Shown here: one piece after another, positions 35,601 through 46,089 of the stretch
Position numbering within the stretch: position 1 is the first letter of the stretch
Layout: every line of letters begins with the position of its first letter
DNA from: Helochares maculicollis
Taxonomy: Eukaryota > Arthropoda > Insecta > Coleoptera > Hydrophilidae
Assembly: GCA_033557835.1 (NCBI GenBank)
Contig: JAWQRO010000049.1
Coordinates: 1 to 64,000 of the forward strand
Direction of reading: 5' to 3'
Length of the DNA stretch: 64,000 nucleotides
Translations under genes and position numbers: made by a program
The notes under the pieces: generated by a model
What the model saw: only the letters and a program-made list of their open reading frames with translations
Told to the model about the DNA's origin: nothing
Databases searched by the model: none

Positions 35601-36910
35601 CAGCACTAGCGCTAGAACGAGACTATTTTTTAAGCAGTTTATAGGAAACGACTTGTCTTTAAATTTTTATATAAATACATCTTTTTAATGAGGAGCTTGC
35701 TCAAAATGAAATTTGTAAGGAAAAGACAATTGTTTCAATGGCACTTTCAGCATTTAAAAGAAATCAACTCGTTTTAAATGTTTACATAAACATCTTAAAT
35801 GCAAACTAAATTAAAAAATTAAAAGACGTACCTTTCTAGTTTGTATGACAGTCATTGTAATGCCGAAAATAGACATCAGGAGGATGGCAGCTGCATAATA
35901 GTAGTAATTATCAGAAAACCAAAGTATGAAGCTGAATAATTGAAAAACGTAGAATGGATTAAGGACTTCGAGGAACAACAATTTTAATACTGTCTTCTCG
36001 GGCACAACAATTTGATTTTCTCCGTAAACCATCCGCCTCATGAACTGCTCGCTCTTTGAAAGCGGCTTGCTTCTGTGCAAAATCTCGCTGCTGACACCTT
36101 GATCTAGGCCCTTGAGTTTAACAAACTCTTGCTTATCTGAATCCCAGACGTAAGTGACTTTCTTGCAGGTAAACAGCAACAGTTTGTTCAACTCCCTGAA
36201 TATGCCGTGCTCAAAATGCACGGAGAGAGTTGTGGAGCCTTCCATGTCGTCGTAATTGTGATTGTTCAGCAAATTGTTGTTATTTTTCATAGTTTCAATG
36301 CCCTCAGGCGTCAAGACTTGCAGTTTCTTCACATGGTATGTCTTGTGTTTCTCGTTGAAGAGTTCCTATAATAAAAGTACATTTCGATGTGTTTTGAAAC
36401 AGTAAGACAAGACAAAAGACTTGTTTAAACATGAAAAAGGCAGCTTGATTTGCTTTGGAAGGGCCGTACTTACAGTAATGAGTACGAAATGGGCCTTGGA
36501 AATCGGGCAGGGAGAGCAGGTCGCTTTTAAGTACCAATGGGGCAGCCAGTGGAAAACCAGCCTGAGCAGGCCACCTGTAAGTACGATGAATAAGTAGCAG
36601 ACCGATTGGCGACAGACGTTCTTCTCGTAGCCACATAGCTGCATCTGGTCATCTTTCCCCTTGTTCAAGTAGATGTTGTGGCCTTCCAAAGCAGGTGATT
36701 CTAGAACGAATAAAATCCCATAATTTAAATCTGAAAGCAGGTTGAAATCTTGGCTGTGTTAAAGAGCATAATGTATATAAAGCATGTTTAGAAACCTCTG
36801 AGTAGTCCAGCGTGTTGCTCAGCGATATTGCGGTCTTTGCTTTTATATTTGGAAAAGGAAAACCTTGAATACTGTTTGCGGAAACCCATTTTCTGGGACG
36901 GGCTTGACAT
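25136..36910 (-). CDS. ATP13A3: P5B-type ATPase, ATP13A2/3 family; complete gene (exons 36910-36796, 36700-36474, 36365-35832, 32800-32566, 32493-32189, 32113-30760, 26604-25136)
   Basis: Seven exons with GT-AG junctions join in phase to 4239 coding bases (1412 residues plus stop). Motifs seen: TGES (residues 370-373, split over two exons), PPALP at 495-499 (the P5B signature in the fourth membrane helix), the phosphorylated Asp538 in [11 protein letters not shown], and GDGAND at 927-932. Hydrophobic helices lie in exons 2, 3, 5, 6 and 7. Family knowledge: P5B pumps reside in late endosomes/lysosomes and move polyamines to the cytosol; the Drosophila relative is anne boleyn. The C-terminus extends about 170 hydrophilic residues past the last helix. 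Whether it is 13A2 or 13A3 cannot be settled by eye. Confidence 0.9.
26740..27290 (+). repeat. Direct repeat flanking the TTAA element, copy A
   Basis: Matches 29520-29930 in the same orientation. Shared blocks include GTACTTCAGAT, TGTAATTGAAATCC, ATTTGACATTTCT, GATTGGCCGATT, AACAATCGCAATATAT and ATTGTTTCAC. Copy A has an extra internal segment (about 26860-26990). Its right end abuts the TTAA of the element at 27295. Intronic, on no recognised gene. Confidence 0.8.
27845..28297 (+). pseudogene. Mutator/Kolobok-like transposase, catalytic N-terminal part
   Basis: Open frame with GDGTWKTQG, the family start of the catalytic core (first Asp). [14 protein letters not shown] and [20 protein letters not shown] follow, the last containing the G-DGDS-T motif with the Gly-Asn change in one position. 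A stop follows; one frame over, [11 protein letters not shown] continues the family pattern, so a frameshift separates the parts. Confidence 0.75.
28444..28764 (+). pseudogene. Mutator/Kolobok-like transposase, C-terminal part
   Basis: Reads [60 protein letters not shown] and LLEKCVW. It aligns by pattern with the minus-strand frame at 9193-8861. The conserved TQNNNE-type stretch of that copy is degraded here. Confidence 0.75.
29520..29930 (+). repeat. Direct repeat flanking the TTAA element, copy B
   Basis: Second copy of 26740-27290, in the same orientation, lacking the middle segment. It contains a CCAATCAGAA ... TGATTGGCC hairpin-like pair around 29680-29750, related to the one near the PKNOX homeodomain exon. 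Confidence 0.8.
29931..30759. other. P5B ATPase intron, no gene recognised
   Basis: AT-rich, without recognised repeats or frames. It directly borders exon 6. Confidence 0.5.
30760..32113 (-). CDS. ATP13A3: P5B ATPase exon 6 (phosphorylation and nucleotide-binding domains)
   Basis: 451 codons plus one base. Carries [12 protein letters not shown] in the fourth helix, [14 protein letters not shown] with the phospho-acceptor Asp, and [25 protein letters not shown] and YCKGSPEM of the nucleotide-binding domain follow, then [17 protein letters not shown] and [17 protein letters not shown] near the end. All catalytic-core motifs are intact. Ends in TAT-TAT-GTT-G before donor GTGAGT. Confidence 0.93.
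32189..32493 (-). CDS. ATP13A3: P5B ATPase exon 5
   Basis: Completes [14 protein letters not shown] and continues [16 protein letters not shown] and [20 protein letters not shown], typical P5B sequence leading into the third membrane helix ([20 protein letters not shown]). Donor GTAAGT, acceptor ACTCTAG. Confidence 0.9.
32566..32800 (-). CDS. ATP13A3: P5B ATPase exon 4 (actuator domain)
   Basis: Begins [15 protein letters not shown] and carries [20 protein letters not shown] and NESMLTG, the actuator domain of P-type ATPases. The last base is the first of the Gly codon in TGES, completed by exon 5. Acceptor TAATTTCAG, donor GTAAAT. Confidence 0.9.
32949..32978 (+). repeat. Left copy of 30-bp border repeat of the PKNOX insertion
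   Basis: Starts TTAAGAAAACAAAAC and ends GATAATAGATG. It matches 33642-33671 at 25 of 30 positions by my hand alignment. Consistent with an old target-site duplication. Confidence 0.65.
32979..33643 (+). repeat. Duplicated PKNOX homeodomain-exon segment inside the P5B ATPase intron
   Basis: Collinear with 14328-15017: upstream intron with hairpin, whole homeodomain exon, the short intron, and the last exon up to its base 15. Exon sequence differs from the source at roughly 8% of positions plus small gaps. A 23-base deletion just before the exon removes the polypyrimidine tract and acceptor. Because the short intron is retained, it was copied from DNA or unspliced RNA, not from mRNA. It is antisense to the host gene. 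Confidence 0.9.
33325..33579 (+). pseudogene. Open 84-codon partial TALE homeodomain frame (PKNOX exon copy)
   Basis: ATG 33325 arose where the 23-base deletion fused AAATATGGAG to CATCC. The frame reads [17 protein letters not shown], then [19 protein letters not shown] and RRFWPQ, stop TAG 33577-33579. Only the TALE loop, helix 2 and helix 3 are present; the N-arm and helix 1 are absent, so it could not form a full homeodomain. Changes from the source are mostly amino-acid-altering (Ala-Thr, Leu-Val, Leu-Phe, Ile-Leu, Gln-Arg, Ala-Val, Ala-Lys, Lys-Glu, Ser-Arg against about four silent). This suggests drift rather than selection. Confidence 0.75.
33642..33671 (+). repeat. Right copy of 30-bp border repeat of the PKNOX insertion
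   Basis: TTAAGGAAACAAAAA ... GATAATAGGTG; see the left copy at 32949-32978. Confidence 0.65.
33985..35170 (+). repeat. Unclassified dispersed repeat, about 1.1 kb
   Basis: Matches 62970-64000 in opposite orientation in several collinear blocks: AGAATTAATTTCCAATACTT, ATTGAAATGATGCTG, GCTGGGTTAAAGAA, CACAATCAAA, GGTTGTAATTTATTACGCTGG and GTTTCTTTCTTATTTCG. Internally, about 34150-34330 and 34400-34620 are diverged tandem copies of one unit (CGTTAT-TATAAAAA-A...CATCGCAA). No protein recognised, so probably a non-autonomous element. Confidence 0.75.
35171..35831. other. P5B ATPase intron, no gene recognised
   Basis: AT-rich sequence up to the donor of exon 3; nothing recognised. Confidence 0.5.
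35832..36365 (-). CDS. ATP13A3: P5B ATPase exon 3
   Basis: 178 codons (residues 115-292) from [15 protein letters not shown] through [20 protein letters not shown], the conserved YVWD segment. It continues to [20 protein letters not shown] and a transmembrane helix pair ending [13 protein letters not shown]. Acceptor ATTATAG, donor GTACGT. It is followed by a 3.0-kb intron carrying the antisense PKNOX duplicate. Confidence 0.9.
36474..36700 (-). CDS. ATP13A3: P5B ATPase exon 2 (first membrane hairpin)
   Basis: Residues 39-114. Contains [14 protein letters not shown], typical of the P5B N-terminus, and hydrophobic [20 protein letters not shown] followed by [16 protein letters not shown]. Family knowledge: this is the membrane-inserted N-terminal segment particular to P5B pumps. 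Donor GTAAGT, acceptor TTCTAG. Confidence 0.88.
36796..36910 (-). CDS. ATP13A3: P5B ATPase exon 1 (start)
   Basis: ATG at 36910 in the context GAGAGAAAATGTC. It encodes 38 residues ([20 protein letters not shown] onward), basic and soluble, and ends with one base of a Glu codon before donor GTTTCT. This start was chosen because no longer in-frame exon is visible and the next exon joins in phase. An acceptor-like TTATTACAG about 25 bases upstream could mark a spliced 5' UTR. Confidence 0.8.
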
Positions 36911-38496
36911 TTTCTCTCGATCTAATCACGATATAACTGTAATAATACTAAAAGTTGCACAAACGACACTAAGACACTGATTTACTACGAACGATTAAAT
37001 AATTACCAGTTCAAATTTGGTTCTTATAAATTGGAACTTTGGTTTAAATGAGACGTTTTGTTTTAATGAGACGATTTTTAGTTAGGAATTTTTTAATGGG
37101 ATGTTTTTTATATTTGATGTTTATTAAACGAGGTACTTTTTAAAACAATTTGTTTTTAAATAAGTTTTGTTTAGTAAGGTTTTGTTCAACCTTCAGTGCA
37201 CTTCAAAACGTCCGATACACTCTTAACAAGTCTTAAAAATGCACCAAGGGAAGCGTTTCTATACAGCGGTTCATTTGGTACTTTACTTAAAGTAAGGGGC
37301 GATCACAACATTTGCAAATCTTCTCTCTTCTATCGTTCTCGGTCTACGTTAAGCTGGGAAAGCAGCAAGTAGAATTAATCCAAGGATTTTTAACACCTCT
37401 CAGCGACACCAATTCTGAAATATAAACAAACAAATGCTCGAATATATATACATAAAATTATGGAAGTGACTTGGTTGGTTGTTATAAAACTGTTTGTTCA
37501 TATACGTGTAGAAACAACACCAAAAGCAAAAATTTTTTGTTTTTCAAATCAAATTGATTCAACTACTCATTAATTCCAAATTTCATAGCAATTGTCTGAA
37601 CAACATAGGCAAACAGTTATACGGGTTTGCAGCTACTGCCAAGTGCTGAGCAAAGGAACGCACTGCTACATTTACTTAATAAAAATAGTGAAAATTAAAC
37701 TCATGATGGTCATAATGGTGAGAGCTGAGGCACTTCAAAATTTTTTTCTATGGAGTAGTCAGGATAACTCAAAATTGCTTCATCCTAAGTTATAAAAACC
37801 AAATGTTTTTCTTTAGTACATACGTTGTGTTGAATTAGAACAAAGGGATTCACGAAACATTAATTTTTGAATTTTTTGTGAAGGTGCAATCAAAAAACGT
37901 TTTAATTCAAAAATAAATTGTATTTAAAAAAACCTTTCATTCAAAAATTATTTAGTATGTAAATGAAGTGTGCAAAGTTTAGGTGAAATCGGTCTGAAGG
38001 TTTTTGAGAACTGCCGACTTCATATACATAAATACTCTGATATCAGTATGAATAATTTGCCTTTTTCAAATACACCTTTTTTATAAAACAAAAGGAGCAA
38101 TTTGTTATATTTTTTATTACACCTTAAAAAAAAATCAAAACTCAATATTCTATTTATTCCTTGAAGGGAATTAAAGATAAATTTATGTACTTAAGAAATC
38201 CCTGCGGTTTTTTAAATTCCAGATGACACAACATGGAAACTTTTTTGAAGTGACTTGCTTCTCACCCCCACTAATGGCTGAATTTTCAATATTTTTTATG
38301 AAAATGTAGCAGGATATACTTAGAATAATGTTTAATTATGTACGGACATTTTAAAAATATTAATAAACAAGATGCACATAAAAACCACAAAATTTGTTGG
38401 TATCTCAGACCCTTGTTCCTACTTAAATGTTTTGCAATGCTGAAATCACTCTCGTTATCAACCTTTCGCCATCTAGTGGCCAAATTTTCAATTGAA
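36911..38496. other. Upstream region of the P5B ATPase
   Basis: Likely 5' UTR and promoter DNA near 36911-37400 (minus strand), but no core promoter motif is secure. The stretch 37840-38060 contains the phrase GTGCAAAGTTTAGGTGAAATCGGTC-like text, which resembles interior transposon sequence at 8697-8720. No element ends found. Confidence 0.4.
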
Positions 38497-39110
38497 AACT
38501 CGATTGATTTTAGTACAGCTACTTTTGTATCCTAATTTGTGTTGGTATCATTTCGAGACATTATTGTTCCATTGGGATTTCTACTGGTATAAAATGGTTA
38601 CAATGGTATTTTTCAGTACCAAATGCAAATTAACTGATTTCCAGCACTATGATCAACATTTGTTGTTCATAGAATAGAGTTGTAGATGATCTATTTGCTA
38701 CAGATAAGAATTCAAACGAGTCTGATAAGATATTTCTCTGTTAAAAATGGTTTTGGTATTAGAGCAAAAATAAGTCAAGAAGATAATAAGGGCATAATAA
38801 ATTAGAGTAGTGGAAATAAAGCTGTAATCCATCAAGATAATGTTAAGTCGTGCTGCAAAATTTTCTATCCTGTTTGTTGCTTATTACCATAGAGGATACA
38901 AATAAATGAATTACAATTATTGGACAAGAGAAGAAATTTGCAAAATTGAGAGAATACTTCACAAGTAATAAGAAGTATGAGAGCTGGATTTATAAAATTA
39001 AGTGTATATGGAATCAGGTTCTTTTTATTTACTATTCAAAATTGTTTGTAAACATCTAAACAAAACTATAGAATCTGAGAAAACTTATCTTCAAGCTCTT
39101 TTATTTCCTT
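38497..39110 (+). repeat. Inverted repeat arm 1 (about 0.6 kb)
   Basis: Complementary to 49975-50602 across its length with moderate divergence. Examples: TCATTTCGAGACATTATTGT, CCATTGGGATTTCTACTG, GTTGTAGATGATCTATTTG, TAATTGGACAAGAGAAGAAAT-type blocks and CAAGCTCTTTTATTTCC. It ends at the mariner at 39111. A piece of its right end recurs after that mariner (about 40115-40210). Confidence 0.85.
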
Positions 39111-40104
39111 GTTGTTCAATAAGTTTTCGGCTCAATAAGGAAGGGCGTTGCTACTAACCTATTTTTTTTTTTTTGTTATATTGGTAGACTCTTCATATGA
39201 ATGTATGGGAAGTTTCATTTAAATCTGTCAATTAATTATTTTTATTTTTGAAAGGTTTAAAAGCAAAGGAACTTTATCAACGAATGTTGAAAGTGCGTAA
39301 CGAGTCTTCGCCTTCAATTAGTACAGTAGAAAGATGTGTTGCTGAATTTAAATGTGGTTGTACAAGTCTTGAGGACAGTTCATGTCAATGACGTCCGAAA
39401 GCAGCAACAATACCAGAAATCGTAGAAAAAATACAGGATATTGTATTGGAAAATCGTCGAGTGACTGCAAAAAATTTAGTAGAACCCTTATAGTAGGCAT
39501 CTCATTCGAATGAGACTTTCTCAGCAACATTTAGATCATTTTCAAAAGGATAAAGTGGATTTTGTGCTTACGATTCGGGTCCAAAAATCAGCCAAGAAGG
39601 TGTTAGCATCAGTTTTTTGGGTAAAATAGAAATTTTGTTTGTGGATTAGTTGCAAACTTGTAAAACAATAAATTCTGAATATTATTGTAACTTCTTAGAT
39701 CAGCTGAAGGAAAACTTTGTGGAAAAAGACCTGGTTTGCAGAAGAAAGGGCATCAGGACAATGCACCTTGTCACAAGAGCATTTTTACAGTAGTTAAAAT
39801 TCATAAATTAAAGTTCGAATTGTTGGAACATCCACCGTATTCACCAGATTGGGCTCCTAGCGACTTTTGTCTATTTCCAGACCTATAAAAAATTCATGCA
39901 TGGAAATCGTTTTTCATCAATTGATGAGGTCATATTAAATGTGGAAGCATACCCTCCAGATTATCACTTGAGGAATGGAATTAATAAATTGGAATCTTGT
40001 TGGAACAGAACTGTATTGATGTTCAGGGAGACTGAATAAAAAAATATACTTCAAACCATAAAATTGTGTTTTTCTTATCAAACCGAAAAACTTATTGGCC
40101 AACC
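39111..40104 (+). mobile_element. mariner element (TTGTTCAATAAGTTTTCGG-type ends), degenerate
   Basis: Left end GTTGTTCAATAAGTTTTCGG, right end mirrored (CCGAAAAACTTATTGGCCAAC) with TA at 40105-40106. The transposase reads [58 protein letters not shown] and then stops. Catalytic-half remnants ([27 protein letters not shown] in other frames) run to about 39900. Internally deleted and frameshifted. Confidence 0.85.
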
Positions 40105-40369
40105 TAGTAAGGGTAGGATTAAATTCCTTTTATTTACAATTCAAAATGTTTGTAAACATCCCGATCAATCTATAGAAGCTAAGAAGACTTTTATTGCCTT
40201 AGAGAAACCTAATCGACAACAATATCATTATTACCAGGCCATTTAATGTATCAATTAAACAAAATAAAATCATTTTAAATATATCACATAAAATTCTTGC
40301 CCAAGTTTAATTTCAATTTCAATTTAATAATCATATTTATTCTTTTTTCTTTATTTATTAAGGACATGT

Positions 40370-42270
40370 CCATAGGGTGAAGACCTACAATTTTCTCCAC
40401 CTATCCTTGTAAGCGGCCTTTTCTGTCCAATCCTTTCTGATTGCTTTTACAATTTCATCGAGCCATCTTTCTGCTCGTCTGCCTCTCTTTCTCTTTCCGT
40501 CAGGTCCCTTTCATATTTTTCCCAACTTTCATCTTTCATATGTGCAATATGGCTGGCCCACTTCCACTTCAGTCTTTTGCAGTGTTCTACAGCATCGATC
40601 AACGTTTTTCTTTGTTATATCTATGCCTTTCTTTTTGTGTCTCAGTTTTATATTCAGAATTTTCCTTTACATGGCTTTTGAGTTTTTAATATTTTGTTTC
40701 TTGCTCGCTTGTTGAAAGTCCATGTTCGAGATGCATAGGTGAGAGACGGCAAGATACAAGATTACAATTTTCTTTCACTTTATTTTTATTTATATTAAGA
40801 ATTTGAAGCTCCTAAAATTTATTCCAGGCAATGTTTACACGTCTCATTGACTCATCATAGATGTTTTAAACGATACTTGTTTGCCTAGATATGTGCATTC
40901 TTAGACTTATTTAAGCATATACCGTTGACGTAAATTGGTGACGTTATGTTGCTTGTCATAATTTTTGTTTTCATAATACTGTGATCAAAAAGTAAGGTGA
41001 AATTGTCATTTCAAACTCCCGAGCATTAGGAAGGCAGGTAATTTTTTTTCCTAGGTTGCTAGGTCTGTCTAAAATATTTGCCAAGCCTCTGTTTGTCAAA
41101 AGCTTTAATTATCTCCGAGTTACACGTACTTTTGTAAGCAACCAAAAGTGAATTTTTCGATATTTACAATGGGTGATTTTGCTGAGCAAAGAACTTGCAT
41201 CAAATTTTGTTTGCGAAACGGATATTCTTGTGCGCATACATTGAAAATGTTGCGGAAGGCCTTTGGTGATCAAACTATGGCAAAAAAAACGTTTATAAGT
41301 GATACAGCGAGTTCAAAGTGGGCTGAGAATGCGTTGAAGACGAACTGCACTCTGGACGGCCATCAACGTCTACTGACGAGTGCCACATTCAAAAAATCAA
41401 AGATTTGGTGCTTGAAAATCGTCGATTGACAATTAGAGACCTCGCTGATAGTGTTGGAACATCATTTGGTTCAGCCCAAACTATTTTGAAGGATTTTTTG
41501 TGTCTCAAATGCGTCAATACTGCATTGGTTCTTCGGAAAAAACTCGATTCATATCGTTCCACAACCATCATATTCACCTGATTTGACTCCATGCAATTTC
41601 TGGCTATTCAGCAAACTCAAAAGGCCAATGCAGAGATACCGTTTTGATTCGATTGAGGAGATAAAAACCGAATTGAAGAAGGTCTTGAATGCTATACCGG
41701 AAAAAGACTATTTCGAGTGCGTTTTATAAGACGGGGAATACTTTGAAAAGAATGAAAATGAGTTGGAAGAATAAATAAAGAATTTACATTTTATAAACAA
41801 ATTCATGTCACTTTTTGATCACAGCAATAGGTGTAGAACTTTGATGATACATTTAATTACATTTATCATTGACTCCCAATGAGACGAATTTTCTGTGAAA
41901 AGTACGATGTCATCTGCAAACCTGACATTACTTAAAAATTGGCTATTGATGTCTATAACTTTGTTTTCTAACTTTAGTTCTTTCATGATGATTTGAAGAC
42001 CAGTAATAAAAATTCTAGGAAAGAAGGGGACACCTTGACGAATGTCTTTACATACATATATCAATTTCAGTGCCTGTTTTGTCTAAAATTATTCTACTTG
42101 TGCTTTTCCTGTATAAGCCTTGTATGACCTCTATAGTCACTGAAAGGACATTACAGTCCTGTAAGGCTCTCCACATGGTGATATAGGATATAGAGTCGAA
42201 TTGCTTAGCGTAGTCTATGAACGATAGGTAGAAGAGGCATTTCATTTCCTTGTTTTTCTCTATAATTAAT
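40370..42270 (-). mobile_element. APE-type LINE, 3' half, broken by a mariner
   Basis: Minus strand: LSFIDYAKQFDSISYITMWR (RT domain, F-DY-KAFDS motif with Gln for Ala) at 42245-42048. Then DIRQGVPFFP and NVRFADDIVLFTENSSHWES (FADD catalytic motif) at 42064-41819. On the far side of the mariner (below 40979) an Arg-Gly-Arg-rich C-terminal segment with RWLDEIVKAIRKDWTEKAAY and KDRWRKL ends near 40370. Frameshifts throughout. The clade is not assigned; the layout resembles RTE/Jockey-like elements. Confidence 0.75.
40979..41824 (+). mobile_element. mariner element (CTGTGATCAAAAAGTAAGG ends), internally deleted
   Basis: Ends CTGTGATCAAAAAGTAAGG and its mirror; TA at 40977-40978 on the left, degraded on the right. 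It interrupts the LINE at 40370-42270. The transposase starts at ATG 41169 (MGDFAEQRTCIKFCLRNGYS) with LRKAFGDQTMAKKTF, then breaks. A deletion joins the middle of the HTH region to the catalytic C-terminal end (PYSPDL-type remnants, then LFSKLKRPMQ-like). Sister to 51631-52910. Confidence 0.88.
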
Positions 42271-42299
42271 TTAAATTAGTGAATGTGGTGTATAGTTGA

Positions 42300-43689
42300 A
42301 AACTCGTTCCTAAACCAAGCATGTTAGCGCAGTGCGGTGTATTGCAAAAGACGCTTCTCCAGGCAAGAAAGAAGCAATTTGTAGAGATTCGATTGTAATC
42401 TACAGTGAAAATTTTTCCGTCGTCTAATATTTTATTGAACAGGCTGACTACAGTTTCTACTAGAACTGCTTTTTCCTTTGAAAGGGCAACATTTGATAAT
42501 AAGACTTATTATATACACTCAATTAATGATTGTCTAAAGTAGACGCTCAAAAAATTTATGAGTTGTAGAAATAAGTTTCTGCTGTATTGAATAAATTTGG
42601 CGCCACCAGTAAGTTATGGTTAAAATTATCAGATCTAAAATGTTATTATTATCGTAAAATTGGACTGGGTTGGAGATCTGTTGACAACATAACCTTAAAA
42701 TATTGTTTTTTTTTAATCAATTTAATATATATTCTGTCATGAGTGAAAATGTAGAGATTTCAGCCGAATAAACATCATTTGTGAGAACTTTTGATTTATT
42801 TCTTCAAATTGCAGAAATGTGCAGATGAGGCGTATCGATTGATTGATGGCCAAAAGTGTACGAAGTCATGAAATTGGAAATCATAAAGAAATTCAAAAAC
42901 AAGGAAATTAGCTTCCGTTTGAAGTGACACCAAAAATCAACTATGTTTGTAGTCAATCAATTTATGAAAATATAACTCATTTTAAGGGTGACCCAGTTTT
43001 AACACATCGAAGGCTGCATTGCAAAATCGTATTTCTCACATATGGACAGGCATTATGTTTTTTTATTGTGAATTACACATATTATTTCATTTATAAATTT
43101 TTATCGATACAATAATTTTAGGTAGACATTTACCCCTAGATTTATTTTAATTTAAAGTCACCTGTTCCAAACATTTAAAATCATTCTCGTTGACAGCATG
43201 TTTACTGCGGAGTAATTTTTTTGTTTTGCACATTCCTACATTTTTATGGCTATGAAGATTTGCGACATCTATATAAACGCAGTTTTATTTGTGCCTTGAC
43301 ATTATATTGATGTCTAACCCGATGTTATTTGTTGTATTGGTAACAATTGGTTTTACATAGCAATATAAAAATATAATCAAAATGACAAAACAAGGGTCTA
43401 CTGAGAGTAAATTGGAATGCGTGATTGTGTATTTGTTTCATTCTACAGATAGTATCGATTGCCCCAAACATATTTGACATAGAAATTGAACTTTCTATAC
43501 TTTCATTTGTTTTGTCAGCACGGGATCTTGTTACTGGTAGCAAAAACACATTTCCAAAAACTCGGCACAATTTTGCAGCAACTCACGATGTCGCAACTGG
43601 GAAATGCCCAGTTGATTTCTATAATTAAAACCGTGGTCCGATACTGACACTGCGAAAATTCATTACAACTATACTATGAATCGGTGCTT
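42300..43689. other. No gene recognised
   Basis: AT-rich. A frame at 43425-43628 is open but matches no family I know. It could belong to the piggyBac relic that starts just after, but this is unsupported. Confidence 0.35.
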
Positions 43690-45150
43690 TTCAGTACCCA
43701 AAAATTCGAGATTACCGATCCACAAATACAGCAGAGGAAAATAACATATCCAAAATTATTACTAGGTATAGATTCCAATAATTATTGGCTAATATTCATT
43801 TTTGTGATAACATGCAAAGGGAGGAATACGACCAATCATACAAAATATTCGCTATACTTAATACGATTAATAAAAAATTTCGACACACATTCCAAGACAA
43901 GAAGTTTGTATTGATACAATCAATGTACCCTTCAGACAATATACTCCAAACAAATTATGTGAATATAGAATAAAATTATTTATAGTTTGTGCTGCTGGAA
44001 GACACCCATGGTCATACAAAGTATATTCAGAAATAAAAAAGGGCGACGATGTTTTTATTGCAGAAAAAGTGGTGATCGAATTGATGAATGATCTCTTCGA
44101 TTATGCAAAAGCTCTCTACACAGATAATTGACACGCTAGCATATCATTTGCAATAATGCTGATAAACAGAGATACGCATTTATAATCGGAATCGAAATAT
44201 TTTTAATATTTCTTTGTGTAATGTGCAATGCTTTGTGTATTCTTAACTAGTCTGTAATATCGAATAATTGTAAACACCTTTTGCAAAGACTTCAATTTTA
44301 AAATGTCAATTCATAACTAAATTATGGTTCCAATTTTAGAATATAAATTCATAACTAAACAATCGATTTTATGCCGGTAAAGTCCCACTTCCGGTTTTTA
44401 AATTTACACGAAACTATTTGCTATTGCTATATTTTCCATGTTTACTATTTTTGTAACAATTTCGTAAAATTTTGTATTCCAAGGCCTACTAAAACTGGGA
44501 TTTTCAAAATTATAGAAATAGCACTTCCGGTGCTCCGATCATGTTGAAAATTTGTATCTGTCAATTCTCTGTGATATTTAAGATATACACAAAGTTTCCA
44601 TCTGATAGCTTAGTTTTAAAGACTACTTTACTTGAAAAAGTTCAAAACTGAGTAGGTAAACAGTTACTTCCGGTGGCCCTACATGCCTCAAAAGTTAATA
44701 CAGATCTAAGTGTTTGTGATATATTAAATATAATCACTCCACCTCAAACGATCTGACCGCTATTGTGTTTACATTTATATACACACAGACAATATGCCAA
44801 AAAAGATCAAAATCTCAAGGTCAAATTTTTTCATAATCCCAACAGCTTCCCTTTAGTATACTTCGTAGAGTAATACGGGAATATAAAAAGGCTAAGAAAT
44901 AATATTGGGACAAAATGATGTATTAAGGGCAAATAAATCTGTAAATCAGCCAACGTGACAGATTACAACAAAGGAAAGGCATTTATAGATTTGTTAGACC
45001 AAATAGCAGCGTATCGATATTTCATGTTATTACTGTTACAACTGTAGTGAATGCTCATTATTTGTATTACAAAATTAAAGAGGTAAAATAATGCAAATTC
45101 CAAATTCATAGAACTTCTTGTACAAAAAATGACAAGCAAGAAAACGATGC
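43690..45150 (+). pseudogene. piggyBac-like transposase relic
   Basis: Blocks in order on the plus strand: YDQSYKIFAILNTINKKFRH and FVLIQSMYPSDN (43800-43930, the region of the first catalytic Asp, here lost), AAGRHPWSYKVYSEIKKGDD with EKVVIELMNDLFDYAKALYT (43990-44130), and SISFAIMLINRDTHL at 44145. After a gap, NVTDYNKGKAFIDLLDQIAA is at 44950-45020. The YNKGK--IDL-DQ motif is diagnostic of piggyBac C-terminal parts. The middle is replaced by repeats around 44220-44750. Dead. Confidence 0.75.
44370..44700 (+). repeat. Dispersed repeat with recurring CTTCCGG
   Basis: Contains CACTTCCGGT at 44390 and 44523 and TACTTCCGGT at 44672, spaced about 140 bases. GCACTTCCGGTGCTCCGATC with GTAGGTAAAC also occurs at 62740-62810. 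It interrupts the piggyBac relic, so it may be an inserted element or its non-coding part. Confidence 0.55.
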
Positions 45151-46089
45151 ACTCTTAGCTACAAACATATATCCCTGTTAAATGGATATCCATATGCTTG
45201 TATGAATGCAAACAAAATTTATACAATTTGCGAAAAATGCAAAATACCAATTTGTATCGAATTTAAAAAAAAATTATAAATATGTTACATAAAGCTTATT
45301 TAGTAGCTTGAATCATAGATATTTTAATAAAATGTATGCTAAAAGTTGAGCCCTAAATACTTTTTATTTTAAATTGAAAATCTTCCAAACATATCAATTT
45401 TGTTTGAATTAACAAAAAATCGTTTAAAATAAATTCTATATTAAGCTAAATGTATCTCTTTATGGGCTCGGCTGTACATGCTTTGTATTTAAATCATGTC
45501 CACCGAAGTACAAGTGGTGCCCAAGTAAAACATCGATTGCTCACCCATGTGAACACGAGCCGGTATTGTACCGGAGTCACCCAATGATGGACATGCAGTC
45601 TTCAATGTGTTAAGCAATATATAACAATGAAGCCTCCAAAATGTGGGGTCAAAATGTAGGTGAGATAAGACTCGAATATAATATGAGCATATATTGAATA
45701 AATGTGTGGAAAGTCACAATGCGTATTTTCACGTTAATTAATTAGGAAAACCTAGCTATGATGTTTACTTACTAATTTTGTTGCTTCCCCGTTTGACTGT
45801 AGTCACCATAAGGATAAATGAAAGAGCTGGGAGATAAGAAAGTGATGCACAATAAATCCAAAAGCACCAAACAATAATTGCAAAACATAAAAATAGTTGC
45901 TCATGTGCGTTTTTCACTAAGTCTATCGGTATACAACTCAAAATGTATTTCTGTCAGCATGGGTCTCAAAAATCGTACTGCAAGGATAAAGCCATATTTG
46001 CCACGTACCCAAGATGGTGTAAAAATACCAACTTACATAATAATAAATTTAATAACAAACACAAAATAACCATTTCGTGACGCAGTTAC
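45151..46089. other. No gene recognised
   Basis: AT-rich with a moderately complex patch at 45470-45600 (CACCGAAGTACAAGTGG, GAACACGAGCCGGTATTG). No family recognised. Confidence 0.4.
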
